This document shows positions 20,601 to 28,642 of a stretch of DNA of 64,000 nucleotides, piece by piece. The position numbers were made by a program, and so were the translations under genes. The notes beneath the pieces are model-generated. The model saw nothing but the letters and a program-made list of their open reading frames with translations. It was not told where the DNA came from and made no database searches. The DNA lies in the NCBI GenBank assembly GCA_001695595.3, contig MBPM02000068.1, forward strand, positions 415,806-479,805, read 5' to 3'. The number at the start of each line of letters is the position of its first letter. Within the stretch, counting starts at the first letter, position 1. The stretch comes from Plasmopara viticola. Lineage: Eukaryota > Oomycota > Peronosporomycetes > Peronosporales > Peronosporaceae.

Positions 20601-22921
20601 ATCCGAAAGACTACTCCGACAATGACGGTGTGCCTCGCGGTACCTTTACGGTGACGGGTCTGTCGCCAAACACAAAGTACGCTTTTCGTGTTCGTGCACT
20701 AAACGGCTTTGGGGCTGGTGCTTATGCTTTCTCATACTTTGTAACGGCTCCAGCGAGGCCTGCTGAACCGCTGGCGATCGCAATTGGCCCTCACAGTGTG
20801 AAACTCGCATGGGAATATTCCTCGTACTATACGCGTCGACTTCGAGAGCTAGAAGAGGTTTTTCGAGAGGCTGATGCCGATGGCAATGGTCGGATCTCAC
20901 GTGACGAGTTTATGGAGGAGATTGAACGCCGTAAGCCGAGACTCGTCGCTTTTCTCCAGCAGACTACAGCTGGTGTGACGGCGACCGATAGTGGAGCTGC
21001 ACCATTAAGTGTCTTTGATGCCATCGAGACGGACGATAATGAGAGCATTTCATGGGACGAGTTCTTTCGGTTTTTCAGTGGTGTGTTGGACCTCGGCGAT
21101 ACAGCATCGCGGAGTTCTCGAACGTCTCAAAGTTCTTTGGGTTCCTCAACAAGCTCGCGTAAGCTGCTGAGTGGCTCAACGTCATTTCGTGCCGTCCAAA
21201 ATAAGGTAAAAGGCAAAAAGAAAGTGGCTTCAACTTGCCGGTACATTCTTAAGCAATGCTCAAACGAGTCCACGGGAGAATACATTGAGATCTACCGCGG
21301 TGCTGCGCCAAGGTTTGAGGTACTGGGACTGCACAGCGGTACGACCTATCAGTTCCGTGTGCAGGCGATTAATGCAGAGGGTCGCGCTAGTCTGCACAGT
21401 GAACCGGTCGTCGTCAATACCCTGTTACCGACTCCAGCACCTCCGATCGTCAATACGACATCTCTCGGGCCAGCAGTGCAAAGTGGCTGTTTGCAGCTAC
21501 GTTGGTCCGTGGCTAAGGCCTTGTCAAGCCTCTCTGCTGCAGCGTCACGGGCACCTAATGGAGCTGACGATCAAGTTTCTCGATTGCTCAAGGAGTGGGC
21601 ACAGGAAACAAGTTTTGATGATGGTGCTGTCGACTTTAAAGCGCGGTTTGATCGCTACGATGTGGATGGCAGTGGATACCTTGAGCAATCCGAGTTTCAG
21701 ACACTTTTAAGCGAACTGGGTGTGCCACCGACACCAGAGCGACTCGCTGCATACCTCGCGGCCTTTGACCTCGATTCCGATGGCAAGATTTCATTTCCCG
21801 AATTCGCTCGTTGGTGGACACAGCCCGAGGTACACTACGTACTCAAACGTGACATAGGTTATCGGGATGAAAAGGACGATAAAACGGACGTGCCCAATCT
21901 TCCGAACGCTGATAGTATGTGCCTCGTGTGTTACCGTGGGTCGGAAGCAATGACTACCGTAAGCGGACTGGAGCCCAACACGCAGTATCGTTTTCGCCTT
22001 CGAGTCGTGGGAGCTCATGCATCAAGTGCTCTCAGTGAAGCCTTAACAATCTGTACCGCCCCCAGCACTCCAGCGTGCGTTGGAAGAGTGAACGTGGGCT
22101 CCGACAAAGCACTAGTCCGCTGGCACCCAGGCCCTGGTGGTGCAGCACGATATGCAGTGGATTGCAAACGCATCAAGACTTTGATGCCACGAGCTGCCAG
22201 CTTAAACGATAGCCCCAGCGAATGGCGTCGTGCGTACGAAGGCCGCGAACCCGTGGCATGTATTCGTGAGCTGCAGCCTGAGACAACCTATCGTCTTCGT
22301 GTATTTGCAATCAACAGCGACGGTATCTTGAGTGCGCAGTCGACAGTCTCGCAACTTTGCACACTCAGTAAAGAGAACGCACAGCGTCGTGCCCGGCTTG
22401 CGAAGCGACCAGCCGGAGCTGCCGACTACTTTACGATTGAATGTGGACCAGAGAAAGGAGACATCGTCCTTGGTGATTCTATACTCTTTTGCGAGCGCCT
22501 CGTACGTCGCAGTAACGATGCTGATCTTTTCTCGAAACCAATCTCGGGTGTAGCGCAGACCTCAGTGTATTCTGCGACCAGTTCATCAGGAGGCGCCGAG
22601 GCCGTCGGGGAACGCACCATCGCAGCGAAGGTCGTTGGAGTCTCTCGACATTCTCGGCACGGCAACGTATTGAATTTGAGTGTGATCTGGTGCACCGTGC
22701 AACTTTACGACGTCGAAACATCAAATATTGCTTCAAGTCGTAATAACCACGGCAAGAAAAAGGTGTCCTTCACTCGCGGCTCTGCAGCGAGCGTTGATAG
22801 CTTCTCGCTTACTCCTGAACTTAAGATATGGAGACGTGAGGGAGACTTGTACCGTTTCGACACCTTTCGAGCGGAATGGGAAGACGAGGCTGCTCGGTAC
22901 GCAAGTACGTGGGATAAGTAG
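17636..22921 (+). CDS. Giant FN3/EF-hand protein with EF-hand pairs inserted in FN3 folds
   Basis: Single exon, 1761 residues from ATG 17636 (MVAAKYLS); the frame is open 18 codons further up to a GTG, but ATG is preferred. No family name is offered. Regions: a cysteine-rich segment (about 129-170, C-x-C and C-x2-C pairs), a long charged helical region (about 200-900), then four fibronectin type III-like modules (about 945-1578), each with the typical LSPNTKYAFRVRALN-type strand. EF-hand loops with intact calcium ligands are DADGNGRISRDE, DVDGSGYLEQSE and DLDSDGKISFPE; a fourth, ETDDNESISWDE, is weaker. They lie in two pairs (about 1070-1140 and 1335-1395) placed inside modules 2 and 3. The C-terminal region (about 1600-1750) is unassigned. 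No signal peptide or membrane span, so intracellular, possibly a calcium-responsive scaffold (inference). It ends 67 bp from the convergent methyltransferase gene. Confidence 0.88.
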   Translation: MVAAKYLSVQSSKQTLQRPPSLTRDDCIDDLYENNAFGDEDDALEKATAKAERKMMSNAVEPQGVKGAFDSKSQGHKVHFDVWVARKDKYERMARALAQLDSSRAASEDSWLEVAVALAATDCQLKTGKTSACDCAGVCREPAHSVVRQRTRCQCPAQKCSLCKRCVGTKPGAINPKMIAVLEQYEGVLGKSLDSTRDILTLAGRLVRTGESQSLSLQNGNSIRITTAAYRMAKTVLAQCSVLESAEGVRLQRPCTCPVRPLGDLWVKWSTKNHTFSRVPLTEDEAKQFSAGTRQMMDSEKSEDGVTTYYMTLKWHAAVKPQKGDTAKIAARRALSTDQKRQNAFFLGLCKKYWQKAQLRVAEYLQKTLSAANDNAQGSGKGTADVEMAALNCLGVRRMLHWLEEDAEALENARQEDAREKAEGGIVAHNAWVRRKDRLRIRMPASKANDGVRPTRHIPPPRFDFSMGSGVVRHKRPCRPPSSTAELMQNSGLKYVHAMSEGFQGRGGDLEKSKQVLVQQGHVLRENFDQDIADDDEDPDSKPFSKDRYLFERRNNPALREKVEGDRRRREQSHESYAAWIAHKAMRDKAVKFMKHLPSPRDGAKSDLAGDSKAEYENDFDEDLCPSGPVTPAAMRWEAVGEALKAIDRNLLETWVRWSRGFRSAGRCRAFWESFAPISCDVHCASSPLRDVFLKLLHRPSGVNYRQACVEFCTKRYKQALARGDNVTEDGDELDEELQDDKLITRYGLITGRELAVLVRGLGVVLQPEETQRLVEFFTDPEEVQESRVANRIKLKSFLAVLGDERRALCRGDTEQLLSSICMWETVCHECGMLNAFQLVLGTEGSSHRRRAELPGHVCRRERYGGRFNCRPESDMIVVRRVAPRRCAFAQWDDSNATLSLKKLELWSAESREQHVLRRLVTSGQPPAIPTFERDDDSDTLDLTTMLRLRWSMSETGNGGAPAFYQLETAGAEGSATFRVNTYHEICRDPKDYSDNDGVPRGTFTVTGLSPNTKYAFRVRALNGFGAGAYAFSYFVTAPARPAEPLAIAIGPHSVKLAWEYSSYYTRRLRELEEVFREADADGNGRISRDEFMEEIERRKPRLVAFLQQTTAGVTATDSGAAPLSVFDAIETDDNESISWDEFFRFFSGVLDLGDTASRSSRTSQSSLGSSTSSRKLLSGSTSFRAVQNKVKGKKKVASTCRYILKQCSNESTGEYIEIYRGAAPRFEVLGLHSGTTYQFRVQAINAEGRASLHSEPVVVNTLLPTPAPPIVNTTSLGPAVQSGCLQLRWSVAKALSSLSAAASRAPNGADDQVSRLLKEWAQETSFDDGAVDFKARFDRYDVDGSGYLEQSEFQTLLSELGVPPTPERLAAYLAAFDLDSDGKISFPEFARWWTQPEVHYVLKRDIGYRDEKDDKTDVPNLPNADSMCLVCYRGSEAMTTVSGLEPNTQYRFRLRVVGAHASSALSEALTICTAPSTPACVGRVNVGSDKALVRWHPGPGGAARYAVDCKRIKTLMPRAASLNDSPSEWRRAYEGREPVACIRELQPETTYRLRVFAINSDGILSAQSTVSQLCTLSKENAQRRARLAKRPAGAADYFTIECGPEKGDIVLGDSILFCERLVRRSNDADLFSKPISGVAQTSVYSATSSSGGAEAVGERTIAAKVVGVSRHSRHGNVLNLSVIWCTVQLYDVETSNIASSRNNHGKKKVSFTRGSAASVDSFSLTPELKIWRREGDLYRFDTFRAEWEDEAARYASTWDK

Positions 22922-22988
22922 GATTTCGACTGCGTACAGGTAGGAAGATGACAACGAGGATCTACTTACAAATGCTCAAATGAGGTGG

Positions 22989-25253
22989 TTACGTAATAAT
23001 TTGAATGTTACGAATGAGCTCGCACAGCTCATCGTCCACGTAATGGGGTGTTACCTGGGGCTTCCCACGGTGACGACCATGGTCATGCAGCTGTTGCAAC
23101 AACGTCTTCGCATCGGGTTCATCTGAGTCTGCTTTACGAATAAAAACAACTGTATTCACATCTTGCTCACTGGGCTTCAGTTGCAGCACAGCACGTGCGT
23201 TTTTAAACACACGATGGAGTCGCGCAATAATGTCTTTGAACAAATTGCTGTCACGACTGGAAACGTTGATTAGCAGCACACCGCGGGGAGCGAGCAAGTT
23301 GTGCACGTGCGCCAGGAACGCATCCTCCACGAAGCTTGTAGGCGGGCAACTCATGCCTACATCGCGCTGTTTGGCATCCACATCCATTATGATGGAATCA
23401 AATTGTGGTTTCACTGCTGCCGTAGACTGCTCCGCCACGTACTCTAGTGCATCAGCCACTACCACGCGCATCCGCTGGTCTTGCTTGAATCCGAAATACT
23501 GCTCAGCCACCATTACGATTGTCGGATCCAACTCGCACGCTGTCACGTCCATACATGGAATATTATCATGTAGGTATTGGGCCAGACAGCCACCTCCGAG
23601 ACCAAGCACCAACGTGCGGTGCAGTGAGTCAGTTGATAGTCTGGTCGACAGTGATGCCGCGTGAAGCGATGCGACCATGCCTTTGTGATACTCAAACGCC
23701 AAGTAAGAAGTGTCCACGCCAACTTGTTTGGCCTGCGCTTTCTTCTTCCTCTGCAGTTTTTTTTTCTTGTTCTTTTTCTTCTTGACAGCTGCAGCCTCCT
23801 TGGGCGTCGTGTCGACAGGTTGAGCGACGGAAGCCTCGAACAGGGCCGGATTGGCAGCAGATGGCGATGCAGGATGTTTACGAGTCAGCATTTTTACTTC
23901 ACTCTGTATAACATTGGTATTACTGAGAAACACCAGACGACGCAGCGTCTCGTCGTCTTCCTGAATCTCTTCCACAAAAAAGGCACCACTGAGCGGTGAC
24001 GTGCACTGATGCACAATGTTGCGCAAACCAAGACCTTCTTCCACCGTCAGGTACGGGATCTTCTCTTCTGGGCCAAGTGTATCGGGAGCCAACTCTACAA
24101 CCTTAGCGTTCAACTCTTCCTGCACCTTAGCTGTGCTCTCAAAAGCGTGACCACTACGACCTAGAGCAACGATGATAAGGCGACTAAATCCAGCTCCAGC
24201 AGCAAGCTCATTTGCCCCTTCCTCGGTCGAAAACATCCACTCGTGCTCGCGACCCTGCGGGATCAAAAACACGGCACAGCTTCCGTTGGGTCCGCGTTTG
24301 TGGATGTCTACTAAACGCAGTGTAAAGCGTGGATTGACTTGACCATTTACGCTATTTATTCGACCTAGACTTTTCATCGCATCTTCCTCATCATTGACAA
24401 TGAGCTCAATAACCTCTTGTCGGCCGACCTTAAGCTGACGTAGCGCCGCTTGTGTCATAGCAAACCACTGCGTAGCTTCCACTTCGTGCGTCAGCCACTG
24501 CAGACGCGCCTCACCAATGTCACTGACAAAAAGCTTTGCATTGTACTGCGCTTTCTTTGCTGTCTTTACATCCGATTTTGGACACTTCAGCGCAGCTACA
24601 AGAAATGGAACAAACGATTTGCGCCCATCACGCGGGAGCTCATGGACGCTAACGCTCCAGTGCGTTTGCTCTGCATCTGCTTCAACTGGCAGGATGAAGA
24701 AACTCAAAAGGTGCTGCAGAATAAAGTCTTGTGCCATGGTGACGCAGCAGTAGCGGCCGCCCGGCGCCAGGACACGCCGCACTTCACAAAGCATTTTCAA
24801 AGCATCGTGTTTGGTTTCAGCCGTGTTTTCAGCCATCAGTGCATCCATAGCGCCTTTGTCCATTACGAGATCGAAGCTTGCATTCTCCAGTGCGCGCATG
24901 TTTGTCATGTCCATTACCTGCCACTGTAGTGCAGGGTATTTGCGCTGCATCTCGTCAATTACGCGCGCACTGAAATCAACACTCAGGAGATTTGAAAAGC
25001 CATCTGCCGACAGGTCCGCACTCAGTGCCGAGTTCCCGCAACCCACGACGAGCACGCGCACTTTGGCCTTCAGACGACGCAGAAGCGGTGGTGGTGCGGC
25101 ATCGGGGAGATTCAGCAATGCCTGTAGCTTGAAACGCAATGAGTTGTAGTCTCCGTACCACTCGAAAGCTTTCTCACCACGCTTTTGGAAAAACAGATCC
25201 CAGTACTCTTGCTTGCGGAAGTCTCCCGCCTTGTGCGGTAGCAACTCGGTCAT
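22989..25253 (-). CDS. METTL13: METTL13-like eEF1A methyltransferase (dual methyltransferase domains)
   Basis: Single exon, 754 residues. The start at 25253 (MTELLPHKAGDF) was chosen over a TTG 11 codons upstream because it matches the start pattern of the METTL13 family. The N-terminal class I methyltransferase has EYWDLFFQKRGEKAFEWYG and motif I VLVVGCGNS (about 67-75), followed by LLSVDFS and DLVMDKGAMDAL. The C-terminal, spermidine-synthase-like methyltransferase has LVLGLGGGCLAQYL (about 547-558) and an acidic ELDP strand. A lysine-rich linker (KKKKNKKKKLQRKKK) separates the halves. In animals the two domains methylate the N-terminus and a lysine of elongation factor eEF1A; that activity is inferred here. 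The gene starts 135 bp from the divergent eRF3 gene, itself an eEF1A-family GTPase, so a shared promoter is likely. Confidence 0.9.
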   Translation of the reverse strand: MTELLPHKAGDFRKQEYWDLFFQKRGEKAFEWYGDYNSLRFKLQALLNLPDAAPPPLLRRLKAKVRVLVVGCGNSALSADLSADGFSNLLSVDFSARVIDEMQRKYPALQWQVMDMTNMRALENASFDLVMDKGAMDALMAENTAETKHDALKMLCEVRRVLAPGGRYCCVTMAQDFILQHLLSFFILPVEADAEQTHWSVSVHELPRDGRKSFVPFLVAALKCPKSDVKTAKKAQYNAKLFVSDIGEARLQWLTHEVEATQWFAMTQAALRQLKVGRQEVIELIVNDEEDAMKSLGRINSVNGQVNPRFTLRLVDIHKRGPNGSCAVFLIPQGREHEWMFSTEEGANELAAGAGFSRLIIVALGRSGHAFESTAKVQEELNAKVVELAPDTLGPEEKIPYLTVEEGLGLRNIVHQCTSPLSGAFFVEEIQEDDETLRRLVFLSNTNVIQSEVKMLTRKHPASPSAANPALFEASVAQPVDTTPKEAAAVKKKKNKKKKLQRKKKAQAKQVGVDTSYLAFEYHKGMVASLHAASLSTRLSTDSLHRTLVLGLGGGCLAQYLHDNIPCMDVTACELDPTIVMVAEQYFGFKQDQRMRVVVADALEYVAEQSTAAVKPQFDSIIMDVDAKQRDVGMSCPPTSFVEDAFLAHVHNLLAPRGVLLINVSSRDSNLFKDIIARLHRVFKNARAVLQLKPSEQDVNTVVFIRKADSDEPDAKTLLQQLHDHGRHRGKPQVTPHYVDDELCELIRNIQIIT

Positions 25254-25388
25254 TCTCAAGAGGGCCGCTTTTGCGTAGCCATTCAATCTTGACCAAAGTG
25301 CACCTGCGCAAGTCGATTACCGGTATTTTGTCATACTGCTAATCTGAAGTAGCAATTAACAGTATTCCCGACAAGCGAAATTCCAAGG

Positions 25389-27188
25389 ATGGACGGCACC
25401 AACCCCCGTACGTGGCGGCTCTCTCAGTTCTTCCTACCTGACACCGCGTATTGATTGATATTGATTGCAAGTAAATAACGTTCAATTTGCATTGTCTGGA
25501 TGTGTTTTCTAGCCAAGAAAACACTGAGCGCAACAGCCAAGGAGTTTTCTTTTAATCCCGGCGCCACTACCTGGACGCCACCCGCTCCCTCTATGCTGCC
25601 TCCAGCACCAGCTCCACCTCGAGCTTTCGATGTAGCTATGCCCATTCCTAAAAAAGGTGGCGCCGCTGTGCTAGGCGCTACGTCTACGCCCTCTATCCCT
25701 GAGCCTTTGGTTCAGGTGGAGAAGAATGTGCAGAATTTGACTCTTGAGGATCAAAGTGAAAAGGTTTCTATGGTTGATGACTCGAAAGAAAGTAGTTCAA
25801 AAGACGAAGAGCACAAAGTTGAGGAGTCTAAAGATGACGAGGCAGCTGATGAGGACGACGCCTTTGACGAGGAGGCGGAAGTCGGTGACGAGGATCCGCG
25901 CGAGCACCTGAATGTCGTTCTCATTGGCCACGTCGACGCTGGAAAGTCCACACTGTCTGGAAATCTACTGTATCTCATGGACATGGTGGACAAACGCACC
26001 ATTGAGCGCTATGAACGGGAGGCCAAGCAGCGCAACCGCGACAGTTGGTTCTTGGCTTACATTATGGACACTGGTGAAGAAGAGCGTGCTAAAGGCAAAA
26101 CTGTCGAGGTCGGCCGCGCCCATTTCGAGACAAAAACGCGTCGCTATACTATTCTCGATGCCCCTGGACACAAAGGTTACGTACCCAACATGATTCAGGG
26201 TGCGTCACAAGCTGATGTCGGTATTCTCGTGATTTCGGCTCGCAAGGGTGAATTTGAGACGGGATTCGAGCGTGGTGGACAGACTCGAGAGCACGCTATG
26301 CTGGCCAAGACTTTAGGTATTAATAAGCTTATCGTCGTCATTAACAAGATGGACGAGTGCAACTGGAGTTTGGAACGATTTGAAGAGTGTGCTACGAAGC
26401 TTCGTCCGTTTCTTCGAATGTGCGGCTTCGCCGTCAAGCGTGATGTCTCCTTCATCCCCGTCTCTGGTTTAAACGGCGACAATGTAAAGGTACGCGTGGA
26501 CAAGGCTAAAGCTCCGTGGTACGAGGGTGAGTCGCTCATTGACCAAATGGATACTTTGCACATTGGTAACCGTAATCCCGATGGCCCGCTGCGTGTCCCC
26601 ATTCTGGACCGCTACGCCGAGCGCGGCACCATTGTTATGGGCAAAGTGGAGTCGGGTGTCCTCAAGACTGGCCAAAAGGTGCTGCTGATGCCGACAAACG
26701 CGGCGGCTGTCGTAAACCAAGTATATATAAATGAGCAGCCTGTTCGTACGGCAAAGCCCGGCGAGAATGTGACAATGCGTCTATCTAGCGGCCTTGAAGA
26801 CGTCCAAAAGGGTTTTGTCCTCTGTGGCACAAAGGAAGAGCCCCCTCCTCGCGCAATTTATGCTTTTGCTGCCCAGATTGCATTGATTGACACACTGGAG
26901 CACCGTCCGTTGCTAACTGCAGGATATAAATGCGTCCTCCATATTCACACTGTGGCTCAAGAGTGCGTAGTCGCCAAGTTGCTGCGGTTTATTGATCCGA
27001 AAACGGGAAAGCCGGTGAAGAAGCACTTGACCTTCATTAAGCAGGGCCAATCGGTCATTTGCCGGATTGAAGTGGAGCAGAGCATTACAATTGAAACGTT
27101 CGCCAACATGCCTCAGCTTGGTCGTCTCACCCTTCGTGATGAGGGAAAGACAATTGCCATTGGAAAGGTATTGGCGCTTGAGAAGTAG
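25389..27188 (+). CDS. Eukaryotic release factor 3 (eRF3/GSPT/Sup35-type GTPase)
   Basis: Translation-termination GTPase that works with eRF1. Preferred model: exon 1 25389-25407 (MDGTNP), 105-nt intron 25408-25512 (GTACGT..TTTTCTAG), exon 2 25513-27188; 564 residues. A start at ATG 25500 inside this intron would give MCFLAKK and 562 residues, but the intron model gives MDGTNPPKKTLSATAKEF with clean splice sites. Evidence: a PAM2-like motif near the N-terminus (LSATAKEFSFNPGA; poly(A)-binding-protein contact), a Pro-rich segment, an acidic linker (about 95-135), then the GTPase: GHVDAGKST (about 145-153), the eRF3-specific NRDSWFLAYIMDTGEEER and KGKTVEVGRAHF, DAPGHKG, GGQTREHAMLAKT and NKMDE, followed by two beta-barrel domains. 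Length and order match eRF3; eEF1A and HBS1 are excluded by these motifs. No Gln/Asn-rich prion domain is seen. Confidence 0.92.
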
Positions 27189-27385
27189 AGCACAAGGAGC
27201 TGCAGAGTGGTGTTATAACGAAGCAGGATAGATTTGGTTTGGAGTAAGTCTCGTTTTAAGTGCTTTGCAGTATTTCGTGTGCTCCCGATAGTGCACACAA
27301 AACCATGCCACGTTATTTCTACCCCCAATACTGCAGTTTCAACTCAATATTGATTTTCCTTTTAATCCGTTTCACTACAGTAGCT

Positions 27386-28516
27386 CTAAGGTTCAGACGA
27401 AGCAGCAATTGCATTAAACATTTGCTTCCGCGCGATCGCAAAGATGGCAACTAATGAGGCCAGCTGCAGTTCCTCCATCGTGCCATTAGACAGCCGGTGC
27501 TCGAGATGAGCCAGTTCGTCGTATATATACATGCGGCACCGCGGCGGCAGCTCTAATTCCATCGTGTAGCGATACACGTCCTGCAGGATATCGCTAGTTG
27601 CATAGCCCTTGATCTTTTGCATCTCGGCACACTTGCGCACAGCTGTTGGAAAGTTCTCGTTAAAAAGCCAGCGAGTTACCGACTCAATATCCTTTGGCAG
27701 CGGATTGCCCGTACAAAGGTACACATTAGCCTCATTGACGACATCGTGGGCCATGGACGTTGCCTGCAAGACGTTAAGGATGCGGCGCATGTCGCCCTGG
27801 CCCAAACGCAGAATTGCGTCAAAGCCGTCTTCGGTGATATTTAACCTAGTAACAGCAGCACAGCAGCAACCTCATTGTCAAAGTCATTTTCAGCATTGAA
27901 AAGCTCCAAAGACGCACTTTTCAAGATGTGCAATGTGCTTGACTCGGCCAATGACTTGGCTCTCACTTAACGGGGCGAAGCGAAAGCGCGTGCATCGCGA
28001 CTGCAGCGCCGGGATGATCTTGCTTACGTAATTACAGATGAGGCAAAACCGTGCATTTTTTGTGTATTTTTCAATGACACGGCGCAACGAAAACTGCGCA
28101 TCATTGGTCATGGAATCAGCTTCGTCGAGTATGATGAGTTTGATGCCCTGACTAAAAAGCTTTTTGGTGCCAGCAAACTCCTTAATCTGATTGCGTACAA
28201 CGTCGATGCCACGGTCATCTGATGCATTAAGCTCCAGTACCATGGAGCTGTAGCTTTTGCCGTAGAGCCGTCGTGCCGCTGCAATGATCATAGATGTCTT
28301 GCCTGTACCCGGAGGGCCATAAAACAGCAGGTGGGGTAGCTTTTGTGCATCAATAAGGCGATTAAGCGTTGATATGATTTCTTGGTGGGCTATAAGATCA
28401 TCTAAAGATGACGGGCGATATTTCTCTACCCATGGCCATGTTTCGGTTGAGCGGTTACGGCTTGAGATTCCCTCAAACGCCGGCTCCTCCACTAACTTCA
28501 TTTCTACGTCCGACAT
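27386..28516 (-). CDS. RFC5: Replication factor C subunit 5 (clamp loader AAA+ ATPase)
   Basis: Two exons, 28516-27918 and 27845-27386, joined across a 72-nt intron (GTGCGT..ACTAG, phase 2) into a 352-residue protein. Start ATG 28516 (MSDVEMKLVEEP). RFC loads the PCNA sliding clamp on DNA. Evidence: WVEKYRPSSLDDLIAHQ, Walker A GPPGTGKTS (about 67-75), LNASDDRGID, Walker B LIILDEAD (about 127-134), and RFCLICNYVSKIIPALQSRC with the SRC arginine-finger motif (about 173-175). After the junction comes ITEDGFDAILRLGQGDMRR (sensor 2), then a C-terminal collar. The sequence is closest to the human RFC5/yeast Rfc3 type rather than RFC2 or RFC4. Length is close to the usual 340. The gene is convergent with eRF3 (197 bp between stops). 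Open sequence above 28516 to 28642 is treated as leader. Confidence 0.92.
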
Positions 28517-28642
28517 CAGGCAGTCAATTCTGCAAAATTGATGAAATATCAATTTCCGGGTTTCTTGGCTACCGGTCTTTAGAGATATGAGCCTTGATTC
28601 GATGAATTTTAGTGCCCAATTTACTAGCGGAGATACGTCCAA

